DNA of 64,000 nucleotides from the NCBI GenBank assembly GCA_037367355.1, contig CM074702.1, positions 2,294,001 through 2,358,000 of the forward strand, read 5' to 3'. Origin of the DNA: Neoscytalidium dimidiatum. Its lineage: Eukaryota > Ascomycota > Dothideomycetes > Botryosphaeriales > Botryosphaeriaceae. The position numbers and the translations under genes are program-made. Of this stretch, positions 1 through 10,400 are shown in pieces; the stretch's first letter is position 1; each line of letters starts with the position of its first letter. The notes under the pieces were generated by a model. The model saw only the letters and a list, made by a program, of their open reading frames with translations. It was not told the origin of the DNA and made no database searches.

Positions 1-218
1 GTACTTCCAGAAACATGTACAGCCGAAAAAGATTCAAGACTGTGTCCATTACCGACGGATCGTCTATGATGCAACAAGGTATCGTCGCTCATACGCTCTG
101 ATGCGAAATAACATGAATCATCCAAAGAAACAATGCAAGATGCAACCCACTCATATGCAAACGCGCAAAGATATTACAAAAGAAAAGAGGAAACAGACTT
201 CCTTTGCCACTCACTGCC
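1..218. other. 3' flank of exgD, no gene seen
   Basis: Downstream flank of the minus-strand glucosidase gene. It is A-rich on the plus strand near its right end, as expected for a 3' untranslated region. I see no coding frame with family features. Confidence 0.5.
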
Positions 219-2942
219 TCAGTAGTTCTCTGCCAACCCCATCCCTGAGTAGTCAGGGATACTACTCGTGTTGCACTGAAACGCGCTGCGATCCCAGACC
301 TTCTCGGGCAAAATCCCTGCCTTCATGCCGGCCTCCCAGCTCCACTGGGTCGCCTTCTCCGTCTTCCACGTCCAGTAGAACCATCCCCATCCCTGTTCGA
401 AGCTGTACATCTGCGCGAGCGCGAAGTGCAGCAGAAACTGTTTGTACGCATCGCTGTACTCCGATGGATCGGCATTCGCATTGTTGCAAGAGCAGACAGG
501 ATTGTTGTCCGTGGGGCAAGTGGGCGTAAGGACGGATGTGCTGCTGTTACCCGTGTTGTACGTTCCCTCCCAGCGCGTGCCCCAGCCAACGTTGTTGACG
601 TTGGGAGTGCAGTCCGTGTCTGCCTGCGACCATTCGCCACACATGGTGGGCCCAAAGCCAGTGGTCTTGTCCATGGAGCGGAGGGACTGCTTTGTCCAGC
701 CCTCGCAGGCGAAATTGACCTTCTCGGCGTGCGAAAATTTGATCAGATCGACGTTGAAGATGACGTACTGGTGGACGTCGAGGAGGAGGTTCTCATAATT
801 CTGCATCTTGCCCTGCCAGTTGTCCAGGCCAAGGAACCCGTCGCCGAAAACGATGATGCCATCGATACCGTTCTTGCGGATGATGGGTATCACCTCATCG
901 TACCAGGCCAGCACGTCGTCTGTGTTGAGCTCGACCATGCGGGGTTCGTTCACGAGACCGTACAGGGTGACAACGTTCTTGTAGCGGGGTTGGGCGAAGA
1001 ACTTGGAGAGCTGATCATGTATCTCGGTGCTGCGCTGTTTGTTAAGTGTGCCGTCGGTGCCGTTCAACCATCCGATGGCACCTTGCCTTCCGCTATGATT
1101 CCAGCCGTTTTGACTGCCAGGTATACCATGTAAATCAAGCTTCACGCGGAGCCCGTTTTGCCGCGCGTATTCAATACCGCGTAGGAGATAACGCCAGGAA
1201 ACCTTAGGGACATATGGATCTCCATCATAGGTTGTGACAGCCCAGTAGTTGAATGGAATGCGGACATGGTCGAAGCCAGCGTTGCGAATATCAACGAAGG
1301 TCTGCTTCGTAATCCAGGAAGAATAATGCTCTTCCAGGTTCGCCTTGGCCTTTCCACCCATACTCGTGGTAAGCGTCCACTCATCTATCACGCCATCGCG
1401 AGTACTGTAAGACTCAAAGAAGGACGGTGTGATGAAGGGTTCAATATTGAGCCAACCACCAACATTGACACCTCTGATGGGCATATCGCCATATTTGAAT
1501 TCGTCCTTCAGATTTGGAACATGTTCATTGGCTTGGACGTCGTCGTCCCACGTCGAGTTGAGGCCCATGATCGAGAGGCCGCCAACCGTATCGTTTGTGA
1601 AGGTGACATTGAAGTCTTCGGTGTCGTACCATGTGAAGGGGTCTAGAAGTCCACCTCTTGCCCACTCAGGTATATCGTCCTCTGATATGCCGTCCAGATT
1701 GCTGTTGTTAGGCTTTCCGGAGTCGGAGGAGGAGGAGCTGGCGGCAGAATCGCCGCCATCGCCCCTGTTTTTTCCTGAAACTACCACAGCAACAGGAATA
1801 ACGATTGCCAGAATGAGGACGATGATACCAACGGCGATGAAGATCTTCTTCCGCTTCTTCTTTTTCAGATCCTCATCGTAGTAGTCATCGCTACTTCCAA
1901 CTCCACCGCCTCGCTGAGCCAAGCGATACTCGTACTCCTCTTTGCCGCCTTCCTCAAGCAAAGGACCGCTGACAACGCGGCTCTTTTTGCTCTTCCCCGC
2001 AACCGCAGTCGCCGCGAGCGCTCTTTCCTTCCTTCTCCTCCGCCTCTCCTGCCTCTCTTCCTCCGTGTACTCCCTTCTCCGCCTCCTCGGCTCCGCGGGG
2101 TCATCTGTGTACGGCTCATCTGTATACGGCTCTGGAAACCCCTCATCATAACCCCTCACCCGGATTCCATCCCCACCAGCAGCATACGCCGGCGGCACCG
2201 CCACCACCACCTCCTCCTCCTCATCCTCCAGCTCCGCATCAACGGCCCTACTCCGCCTAAACCCCATCTCCTCCTCATACCTCCTCCTCTTCTCCCTCTC
2301 CCGCCTCTCCCGCCTCTCCTCCCTCCTCCTCTCCTTCTCCAACCTCTCCTCCCGCTCCCTCACCTCCCTCAGATAATCCTCATCGTACCGGTTCGCCTTC
2401 CACCCGCTCTTCGAGTTCGCCGCATCCAGCTGCGCCAGCGCGTCCGCATGCAGCAGCGGCCGCCCGCTCGCGCCCGAATCGCGACTCGCGGGCGTGTCGG
2501 TGCCGGTCCAGCGCGAAGTCCCGCCGCCGTGGCTGTCCCTCTGCCTGTGCCCGCGCACGCCTTTCGTCGGGCTGGGCGAGCTGCTGTGGTACGGCGAGTC
2601 GTACGAGCGCTCCGGGTGCCGCAGCAGTATCGGGTCGCCCGCCGAGTCCGTCGCGCGGTGGCCGCGGCGACGGCGGCGTTCTTGTTGCTGCTGCTGCTGC
2701 TGCTGCTGGGCGGCGTCGGTGTCGTATTCGCGGTCGCTGGCGGGCGCGTTGTCGCGTGCGCTGCGGCGACGCTCGCCGTGTTGGCGGCGGCGGCGGCGGC
2801 GGCGGCGCTCTTGCTGTTCGGCGTCGAGTGTGGTGTCGTGTCGGCGGTAGCTGCGCTCGCGGTCGGAGCGGTAGCCGCCGCCGCCGCCACCGCCGCCTCG
2901 ATCGCGGCGGGGCGATTCGTGGTCGTCGTCGTCCCGCGGCAT
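219..2942 (-). CDS. exgD: Membrane-anchored glucan 1,3-beta-glucosidase D (GH5)
   Basis: A single open frame of 907 aa with no intron. By family, GH5 exo-1,3-beta-glucanases trim beta-1,3-glucan at the cell surface during wall remodelling. Layout: a cytoplasmic N-terminal tail of about 365 residues, extremely rich in Arg, Glu, Asp and Gly with a Q9 run near residue 80; a Lys-rich stop-transfer stretch; one membrane segment (about 368-390, starting IFIAVGIIVLILAI); an S/N-rich linker; then the GH5 domain (about 485-885). Catalytic motifs are visible: NEP at about residue 664 (acid/base Glu) and GEWS at about 766 (nucleophile Glu). This makes it a type II membrane protein, the layout of the Aspergillus exgD group, whose members are somewhat shorter. 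The Met at 2942 opens the frame; I saw no splice site upstream that would extend it. Confidence 0.9.
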   Translation of the reverse strand: MPRDDDDHESPRRDRGGGGGGGGYRSDRERSYRRHDTTLDAEQQERRRRRRRRQHGERRRSARDNAPASDREYDTDAAQQQQQQQQQERRRRRGHRATDSAGDPILLRHPERSYDSPYHSSSPSPTKGVRGHRQRDSHGGGTSRWTGTDTPASRDSGASGRPLLHADALAQLDAANSKSGWKANRYDEDYLREVREREERLEKERRREERRERREREKRRRYEEEMGFRRSRAVDAELEDEEEEVVVAVPPAYAAGGDGIRVRGYDEGFPEPYTDEPYTDDPAEPRRRRREYTEEERQERRRRRKERALAATAVAGKSKKSRVVSGPLLEEGGKEEYEYRLAQRGGGVGSSDDYYDEDLKKKKRKKIFIAVGIIVLILAIVIPVAVVVSGKNRGDGGDSAASSSSSDSGKPNNSNLDGISEDDIPEWARGGLLDPFTWYDTEDFNVTFTNDTVGGLSIMGLNSTWDDDVQANEHVPNLKDEFKYGDMPIRGVNVGGWLNIEPFITPSFFESYSTRDGVIDEWTLTTSMGGKAKANLEEHYSSWITKQTFVDIRNAGFDHVRIPFNYWAVTTYDGDPYVPKVSWRYLLRGIEYARQNGLRVKLDLHGIPGSQNGWNHSGRQGAIGWLNGTDGTLNKQRSTEIHDQLSKFFAQPRYKNVVTLYGLVNEPRMVELNTDDVLAWYDEVIPIIRKNGIDGIIVFGDGFLGLDNWQGKMQNYENLLLDVHQYVIFNVDLIKFSHAEKVNFACEGWTKQSLRSMDKTTGFGPTMCGEWSQADTDCTPNVNNVGWGTRWEGTYNTGNSSTSVLTPTCPTDNNPVCSCNNANADPSEYSDAYKQFLLHFALAQMYSFEQGWGWFYWTWKTEKATQWSWEAGMKAGILPEKVWDRSAFQCNTSSIPDYSGMGLAENY

Positions 2943-4217
2943 GGCCGTTTTCGGTAGGATTCTCTCCTGTGAAGAATTGCGGGTTTCGCGGTGGCTGGGA
3001 AGGCCCTCGGCGCGTGTGTGGAATGCGGCGTTGAGAATTGCGGGGGTGGTGGGCAGGCTTACAGGAAAGAGAGAGACAGAGAAAAAAAAAAAGCGAAGGA
3101 ATGAGAACGAGGGAAGCAGAAGAGAACGGACAAAAACACGCTGCTATAGCTGGGAATCCTAAGAATCTTCTTTTTCCGACGAGAGGTTGCGCATCTCGTC
3201 GTCTTGACATGTGGCTGGCGCCTTGCTGGGCGCGAGCTGGGCGGCGCGGCGGTCGTTGCCACGGCAACTCCTTTCCCAGGTCTCCTGTGCCAGATCAGAT
3301 CAACACCTTTGGGGTCTGGGGGATCCTTGCGTCAATGCGCCGATGACGTCGATTAGCCGTGCGATGGCCTCAGTCTTGCCCTGCTTTGCACCAGGCTTGG
3401 GCTGCCTGAAGACTCTTTGCACGCAACATACTGGACTTGCTCACACACGTTGCGTATGCTACTCTGTGGACTAGACAAGACCTAGGGTTCAATAACATTA
3501 CAACCGCGTGCAATAACGAGCAACAGCGCGCATACGATGTAGAGGCAAACGCCCTAATTTTGCAACGTCTTTGCACATTGAATTGCTAATGAGGAAGGCG
3601 GCTTAAATAACCGTTGTGGCGACTTTTTTCATTACGATAATTTGACAATTGGCCTTAGACGTCTACGCCGACCATTGTGCCTCTATGGATAACCCTGGCT
3701 GCGGTCATTCATAGAGCTTTGTAACTCTGTCAAAATATATATGCGATGTTCTTTGTAGAGCAGACTCTTAGAATAGGCCTTCACGGACGTTGTGCAGTAC
3801 TGGAAACCCAAGGATCACCAGAAGAGCGGCCGTTATATCGAACGAGGACATGCGCTCATCGTCCCACGTGAATTCGCTAGTGGTATCAAGTATTTGGTCT
3901 GCGCACTATTCCTACAGTATATGAATGGAAAGCGTGATGGCACAGGAATCCTCCAGTGCCGGTGACGTCTCTCGTCACGCTCTAATCTCCGAAAAACGCC
4001 AAAATCTGATCGCAAACCCACCCCGGCCCCGATTCGGGCCCTCTTGTGGTATCCTAACGTGAAATCATGCAATACACGCCTGACGTGTCAAATGTCTTCT
4101 GGAGTCTGAAACTCTGTCGGAGGGCTCCGAAATCTGCATGTGGTATCTTCTGGCTGCCAGTGAATGCTGCTCGAAAGAGTGAGTTGGGTGTACCGACGCT
4201 CGCACCGTCGTGTTCTA
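2943..4217. other. Intergenic, exgD promoter side
   Basis: About 1.3 kb between the exgD start and the NMNAT stop. On the minus strand a pyrimidine-rich tract (3060-3110, with a T9 run) lies 120-170 bases upstream of the exgD ATG and is promoter-like. The stretch 3480-3800 is relatively AT-rich. The short open frames here show no recognisable protein. Confidence 0.5.
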
Positions 4218-5784
4218 TCAAGAGCTGGAGGCAGCTGCCGCCTTGCCCTTCTCTTCTTTCTTATCCTTGTCGCCTTCGTCGCTGTACAGGTTGTTCGCCT
4301 CGATATACCTATGGAAATTAGTCTACTGTTCCAATACCCCATAGAGATGGTAGCCTCACTTAATGACCGGTTCCGGTACAAGGTAGCGGATGGACATGTC
4401 TCTCTTCAGGAAAAGCCTGATCCTCGTGCTGGAGACATCGTTCTTCACCAGTTGGTGGATCACACTGTGAATGTTAGCAGGCAAATACTCCGAATGATTC
4501 AAGAATACCAACTAGATGTTATCACGCCACTGCTGAAGGCTTGCAAGAGCGTCATCGATATCGGTACCTGGTGCTGTCTTAGTGCCTATTTTTGGACATG
4601 GCCGATCATGGCAGAAATACCTTCACGCTCCACGATAAATGCGCCGTCTGTGAAAGATTAGTACGAAATCGAAAAATCACCCGGAACCCACTAAAACTCA
4701 CAGTGGCCCAGGATGTGGTCCAAATCCTTCGGCGCCCACAGGTCTGAAAATTACATCAGTATCGCCCCTGAAAGTCGCACACGATTCACACAATCTTACT
4801 GGGTGTCGACATAGTCTGAATCAAGTCGGCTGCACATTACGTTTGTCAGCGTTGAACGGAGTAAAAATGGGCCCACTGTGGCGAAAGCATACCTCCGGCG
4901 AGCAGCGCGACCCTGATCTTTCTCTTCTGACCGCTGTAATCTTCAATTCCACCGCGCACCTCGTTTAGCTCGTGGTCAAAGTGGTCCAGAACCTTAGCGG
5001 TAGGCAGATACTCCTTGTGCAACGGCTCTGTCCACGTGAGTCAGCATGTTTGCATTACTCTTGCATCGGCGTAATGTCGTACCCCATCGATCGACTGAAA
5101 TCCACGTCGAGTCTTCGACTGCCAGCTCGCACATTCGGATACGATGTTCAGCCGAAGCAAGACCGGCTTTCTGCGGAAATGTCAGCAATGTCCGAAAGAA
5201 GGATAATCGCAATTTTGCGTATGTTGAGTCAGCTCGGCTATGATTCCGTCATGCAGCCGAAGTGGAGCATATTTGGAGATATGTTTCAGGCACTTCGACG
5301 CCAAGGACAGGTGAATGAAGGGCGGCTGTCTTGCACCCCGCGTCGCTTTGTCCACGCATAGCGGCGCGAGTATCGCAAGCTAGAGAGAGGTAAAACGTGC
5401 CTTGTAAGCGTCGCCGACTATGTGCAACAAATGTTAGTAGACGATACTTCGGTTTGACGTATCCGTATTTACTTACCGGGCGAGAGGTAACCGCCTGTAC
5501 GAGTTCCAAGTCAGCATTTGACCATTCCATGCCGAGAAACCGGGGTGCTATCACGTACCAACCACCTCAAACTCCGTATTGTACCTTACCCAGTCCAGAG
5601 CCATTTCGAAAATGCGCAAGTGCAGGTATGTAATCGGGCTGAACGAGCCGCAGGCGACGAGGACCAACGGCGTCCGACCGCTGTCGCTAAGCACCTTTTT
5701 CAGACGCTGCGTGGGAAACTGGTAGCCGGGGAGTTGGGCAGCGTCGTCGACGCCATTCTGGACGGCGGTCTGTGACTGCGACAT
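4218..5784 (-). CDS. NMA1: Nicotinamide mononucleotide adenylyltransferase
   Basis: Joins NMN (or nicotinate mononucleotide) to ATP-derived AMP to make NAD, the last step of NAD synthesis. I assembled 11 exons totalling 834 nt, giving 277 aa. Motifs: ACGSFSPITYLHLRIFE (nucleotidyltransferase GxFxPxTxxH, about residues 40-56), then GGYLSPVGDAYKKAGLA, ALLAGADLIQTM, LWAPKDLDHILGHYGAFIVERE and NDVSSTRIR (the SSTxxR motif). The C-terminal tail is Lys/Glu/Ala/Ser-rich and ends at 4218. Exons 2 (5477-5494) and 3 (5401-5417) are micro-exons of 18 and 17 nt. Intron 3 (5171-5400, 230 nt) appears to use a GC donor. I start at the Met at 5784 (MSQSQ); an in-frame Met at 5901 would add 39 residues that do not resemble the family. 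It is transcribed divergently from UFD4. Confidence 0.9.
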
Positions 5785-7469
5785 GGTTGACGAGGGCAGG
5801 ACGTCGGTGGTCGTTGGGGTGTGAGGAGGATTTGTCGCGTGTTGGCGCTCGGCGGCGATATGAGTCGAGTCTGCTTCTATGACGTCCGAGGCTGTGCGCA
5901 ATAGCGGCGGCGGATCGGCCGGAGGGTCGCGCGGGCGAGGAGGGATCGTGCCTTGGGGGAGGCGCTACAGCGAGCAGCAGGCGCGTGCGGACGTAGATAA
6001 GGCTGGGCGGGCGGGCGAGCGGTTGAAGTACGCGGGCGGCAGCCGGGTTGGGGCAAAAGGTTGGTTGGGCGGACGACGGGCAGGGCGATGGCTCTGCGGT
6101 AGAGCAGGTCTAGCGGGGTCGGAAAACGATAGAGCTAACTGCGATGAGGGGTCGCGGCGCTGCAGGGCGGGCCACGGCAGTTTGCGGCCTAGCACAGGCG
6201 TGCGGAGGAATATGCAATAAAAGTAATCAGGACCCTGACAGCAGACGGCGGCCGGCGTGGTGCTTATAACTGGGCGGGCCAGTCAGTGGGCAGGCAGCCG
6301 CATTATGAAGCGCGAGGCTCTGGCGCTGGGCTGTCGAGCACTCCAGCACTCAGTACGTACTCAAAGGCCGGCGCCGTTGCGGTAGGCGAGCTCCATTACC
6401 CGATATCGCTGCTGCCATTTGCCCTTGTGCCATCGTGACCCCACGGCCCGCAGCGAACGCTGCCTCAGCCTGCGACCAGGCACCGGCTATCGCGGGCAGA
6501 TCCATGTCGTGCGTGGCCTTGCCGTGTTGAGGCAGCCGGTCCCCGGCCACCATTGCGCCATGCCCTGCCGTTTTGGAGCAATTGCGCGGCGGACGCTGTT
6601 GCGCCGAGCGTGCAAACTGCGAGCGCGTGCGTGCTGCAGGCCAGCCGCTGCCCGCTGCCCGCTGCCCGCTGCCCGCTGCCCGCCGCTCGCCGCTCTCTGC
6701 TCGCCGCTCTCTGCTCGCTACGCGGGCCTCAGCGCTGCGACAGTGTTGTCTGAGGCAGCTGGAGACCGGGCAGCTAGCGTGGGGAGCGGGCCACGGCCGG
6801 CCGTATCGTTATTGTCGGCGAGAAGCATTATTAACTCCAGTGTCGGTGCTGCGCGGGCGGCGGCGTAAAGCGCGGGCGGTCCAGTCCATAGCGTGTGCGC
6901 GGTGCGGGCGCCGGGTGACTCAAGCGCGCGGGTCGAATTGAGCCCTGTGTCTGAAACGCTGCTCTGATTAAGCACCAGCACTGGCGCTGGCACTGGCTCC
7001 GCCAATGCGTCTAATCGCCGAAAGCGAACCCCATCTACGTCTATCTCAACTGCACTCTCCTCACGCCCTCCCCATCCTCCTTTTTCATCTTGGCGGCACC
7101 TGGTCCCTTCAAACGGCTCGTCCGCAGCTCAAACCTCACCGCCTCCGCTTTCGACCACCGCCTGCCTACACGCCCCGCCTATGGCCGCCAGGTCGTAGAT
7201 TTGTGGCATGGACCGGGAGTGTCATTCACCAGCACATTCACCACCTGGACAGCTGCACGCATCTTCGACGTCGACGCCTTTCTCTTCCAGGTACAGCCCC
7301 GCCACCTCTCCTCCGCCCTGCTGCACTGCGAAGCGGCCGCGGTCGTGACCAACGCAAGCGGGCTCCACCCTCCTCCCGCCTTCCTTGATCCACGACACTG
7401 CGACGCCCTCCACGCCGCGCCACAGTCAGGATCGTCCACCGCACCACCGTCAGCTCAAAGCAGTTTCTC
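5785..7469. other. Divergent promoter region NMA1/UFD4 with G/C-rich repeats
   Basis: A 1.7 kb spacer between two divergent housekeeping genes. It is strongly GC-rich and holds a heptanucleotide tandem repeat around 6644-6717. The last 400 bases before UFD4 are pyrimidine-rich (from about 7020), as is common in fungal 5' leaders. Several open frames exist (for example 7090-7755) but have biased composition and no family features. Confidence 0.5.
6644..6717. repeat. Tandem heptamer CCGCTGC, about 5-6 copies, then a 14-mer twice
   Basis: From about 6644 to 6683 the unit CCGCTGC is repeated without interruption. It is followed by two copies of a related unit of the form CGCCGCTCTCTGCT up to about 6717. 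Noncoding by my reading. Confidence 0.75.
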
Positions 7470-10400
7470 ATGTCTTCAAGAGTCACTCGCTCTTCTGCGA
7501 GGCTCTCAGCAGCAGGTTCTTCCACCCAGCCGTCCGCCCAGCCCAACAACGCCGCACCTGCGAGGGCGCCGCCATCGACGCGGAAACGGAAACAACCCGC
7601 TCGCGAGATCAGTCCTGACAACGCTCTGCCCGCGGATCCCGAGCCCGCACGCTCTTCAGCTTCGAGACGCCCCAAGCGGGCCAAGGTTGACGCGCCGGAG
7701 CCCCCCGCACAAGCCCCGTCCGCCACCACTCGTCGGAGGAAGGGCAGCCGAGTAGACACGGCCATGTCCAGCGCTGGGTACCCCTCTGCCCCATCGCCGT
7801 CAGCAATGCATTCCGCTGACGCACGCAGACCATCGTCGGGACCCTCAGAGGAAAAATCGAACCCGGCAGCCGCCCAGCCCTCAGCGAGGCGCAAGAGCAG
7901 CCGCAAGAAGGACGCCCAAGGTGCGTGCCGCCCCGCAACGTCACTTTTCTCTTCGTCAGATATTCCAACACTAAAATTCTTCGCAGACCCGTCCAACTCC
8001 ACCACCCCGTCGGCTCGCCGCCCGAAGAAACAGTCGACCAAGACTGACGAGGATGTTACGATGAGGGATGATGATGACATTGCGGAAGGACAAGACGAGG
8101 GTGCAGACAGAGGTCGGCATGGCATGAGCGACGACAGCACTGGAGAGGGCGGCGTGCCTCCGCGGTACGACGAGGATGACGACGATGATGATCCGTTTGG
8201 AGGTGGTTTCCTCGGCCGTCCTGGAGGACCTTCTGGCCTGTCGAATACGCTGCGAGCACTAAGTGGCATGATGTCGGGCATGTCCTCACGTCTGCGCAAC
8301 ATCTTGGAGAACTTAAGACAGAAAGACGACCCCTCGGTCCAGTTGATTGCCTTGCAGGAGCTCTCCGAGATCCTGCTTGTGTCGACTGAAGATAATCTCG
8401 CGGGCCACTTCCCGCCTGATCAGTATGTCAAAGAGCTTGTTTCGCTCATGCAACCCAACGATTTCGGTGACGAGAATCCGGAAATCATGCTGCTCGCGTG
8501 CCGTTGCATAGCCAACCTGATGGAGGCTCTCCCCGCTGCCACCGCTAACGTCGTCTACGGCGGTGCAGTCCCGATTTTGTGCCAGAAGCTGCTTGAAATT
8601 CACTTCATCGACCTGGCTGAGCAGGCTCTAAGCGTAAGTCTTGTTGCTGCACGCTTCGTCTATGCCATACTAATCTGTCCCAGACCCTGGAGAAAATTTC
8701 CGTCGAGTTCCCCGCTTCCATCGTCCGCGAGGGTGGCTTGAATGCCTGCTTAACGTACCTCGACTTCTTCCCTACTAGCACTCAGAGGACTGCGGTGACC
8801 ACAGCTGCCAATTGCTGCCGCAACATCCCCGAGGACTGCTTTCCCACTGTCCGCGATGTCATGCCTATTCTCCTCAACGTATTGAACAGCAGCGACCAGC
8901 GCGTGGTCGAGCAGGGATGCTATTGCGTATCTAGAATCGTGGAGAGTTTCAAGTATCAAGAGAGCAAGCTGGAAGAGTTGGTCAGCCCGGAATTGCTGCA
9001 GGCAATCCTTCGCTTGCTTTTGCCGGGTACCACCAACTTGATTGGACCCAATATCCACACTCTTTTCCTCCGCGTCCTCTCTATTACGGCTCGGGCATCG
9101 CCTCGGCTCTCGGTCGAACTATTCAAGATGAAGGTCGTGGATACTCTTTACCAAATTCTCACGGGTGTGTCACCTCCTGACGGAACGGAAGACATTGCAA
9201 CGAAGATCGATAGCGTGGTAATCATGCAGGCTCTGATCCACCGCCCTCGTGAACAAGTCTTTGAGACGCTCAATGTCATCTGCGAACTGCTCCCAGCTGT
9301 CCAGAAGGAAGGTCTCAACTATCTCGATGAAATTTTCGATGCGAGCTTTCCTGGGGACGACTATATTCCGATGGCAACAAGGTCAAGGAAGACTCCGAAT
9401 GATAAGAGATTGGAACTTTTGGAGGGTTGCAAAGACGAGGTCAGGCGATTCGCCGTCATCCTTCTGCCTACCCTCACGGATGCGTATTCCAGCACTGTCA
9501 ACCTGAGCGTCCGTCAGAAAGTCTTGACTGCTCAGCTTAAAATGCTGTCCAATCTGGACGAGGATATCCTCAAAGAGGCCCTGCAGGCGGTCCCCTATGC
9601 TTCCTACCTGGCTTCGATCCTTTCGCAACAAGATCACCCATCGCTAGTCACTTTCGCGCTACAAGCCGCTGAGCTTCTCCTCAAGCGCTTGGAGTCGATC
9701 TACCGCTATCAGTTCTACCGTGAAGGTGTCATATCAGAGATCTCGCGATTGGCTGAGCGGCCGACAAAGAGCTTGGAAGAGGAGCCGAAGCCGAAGCCAT
9801 CAAAGTCTGCTCTTGAGGCGGAGCCCTTCGGCTCGTCTAGCAAAGCTAGCAGTGAATCGGGTGAGGAGGATATTGATCGTGAGATGGATGATGGACCGGA
9901 CGGCGATGATTTGCATTCGGAAGATGACGATGAGGATAATGAGGACCACGAGGACCATCACGACGACGAGGACGATGATGACGACTCGAATTCTTCCTCG
10001 TCATCTGGCCACCGCTACGGTGGTCAACCCCTACCAGACGTCGACGACATTATCACGAAGCGGGCTCAGAAGTTTATGGAAGTGCACGAAACTGACAAGG
10101 GCAAGGAGATGCGCGAGAGGGCATTGGCCATCCTGGAGGATCTCAAGACCTTGGCACAGGACATCAAGACTTGCTACTCTGGCGCGTCCTGCGATGGCGG
10201 CGAAGACCTCTTCATTCGTTTGGCCGACTACTTTGAGGGAGATGCCCTTGAGAGTATCACAAGCTATGAGCTCCTGACTTCTGGAATCGTTGATGTCCTG
10301 CTTGAGTTGTTCGCCGACTCAAACGTGTCCAGCAAACTCGAGGCAAGGACTGCGTTCCTGGAGGCTTTCATGGGCACTACAAACCAGAGCAAGCAGAAGA

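Noticed and set aside
7238..8302. Minus-strand open frame of 354 aa
   Set aside because: Antisense to the UFD4 5' exons; Ser/Arg/Gly-rich without motifs.
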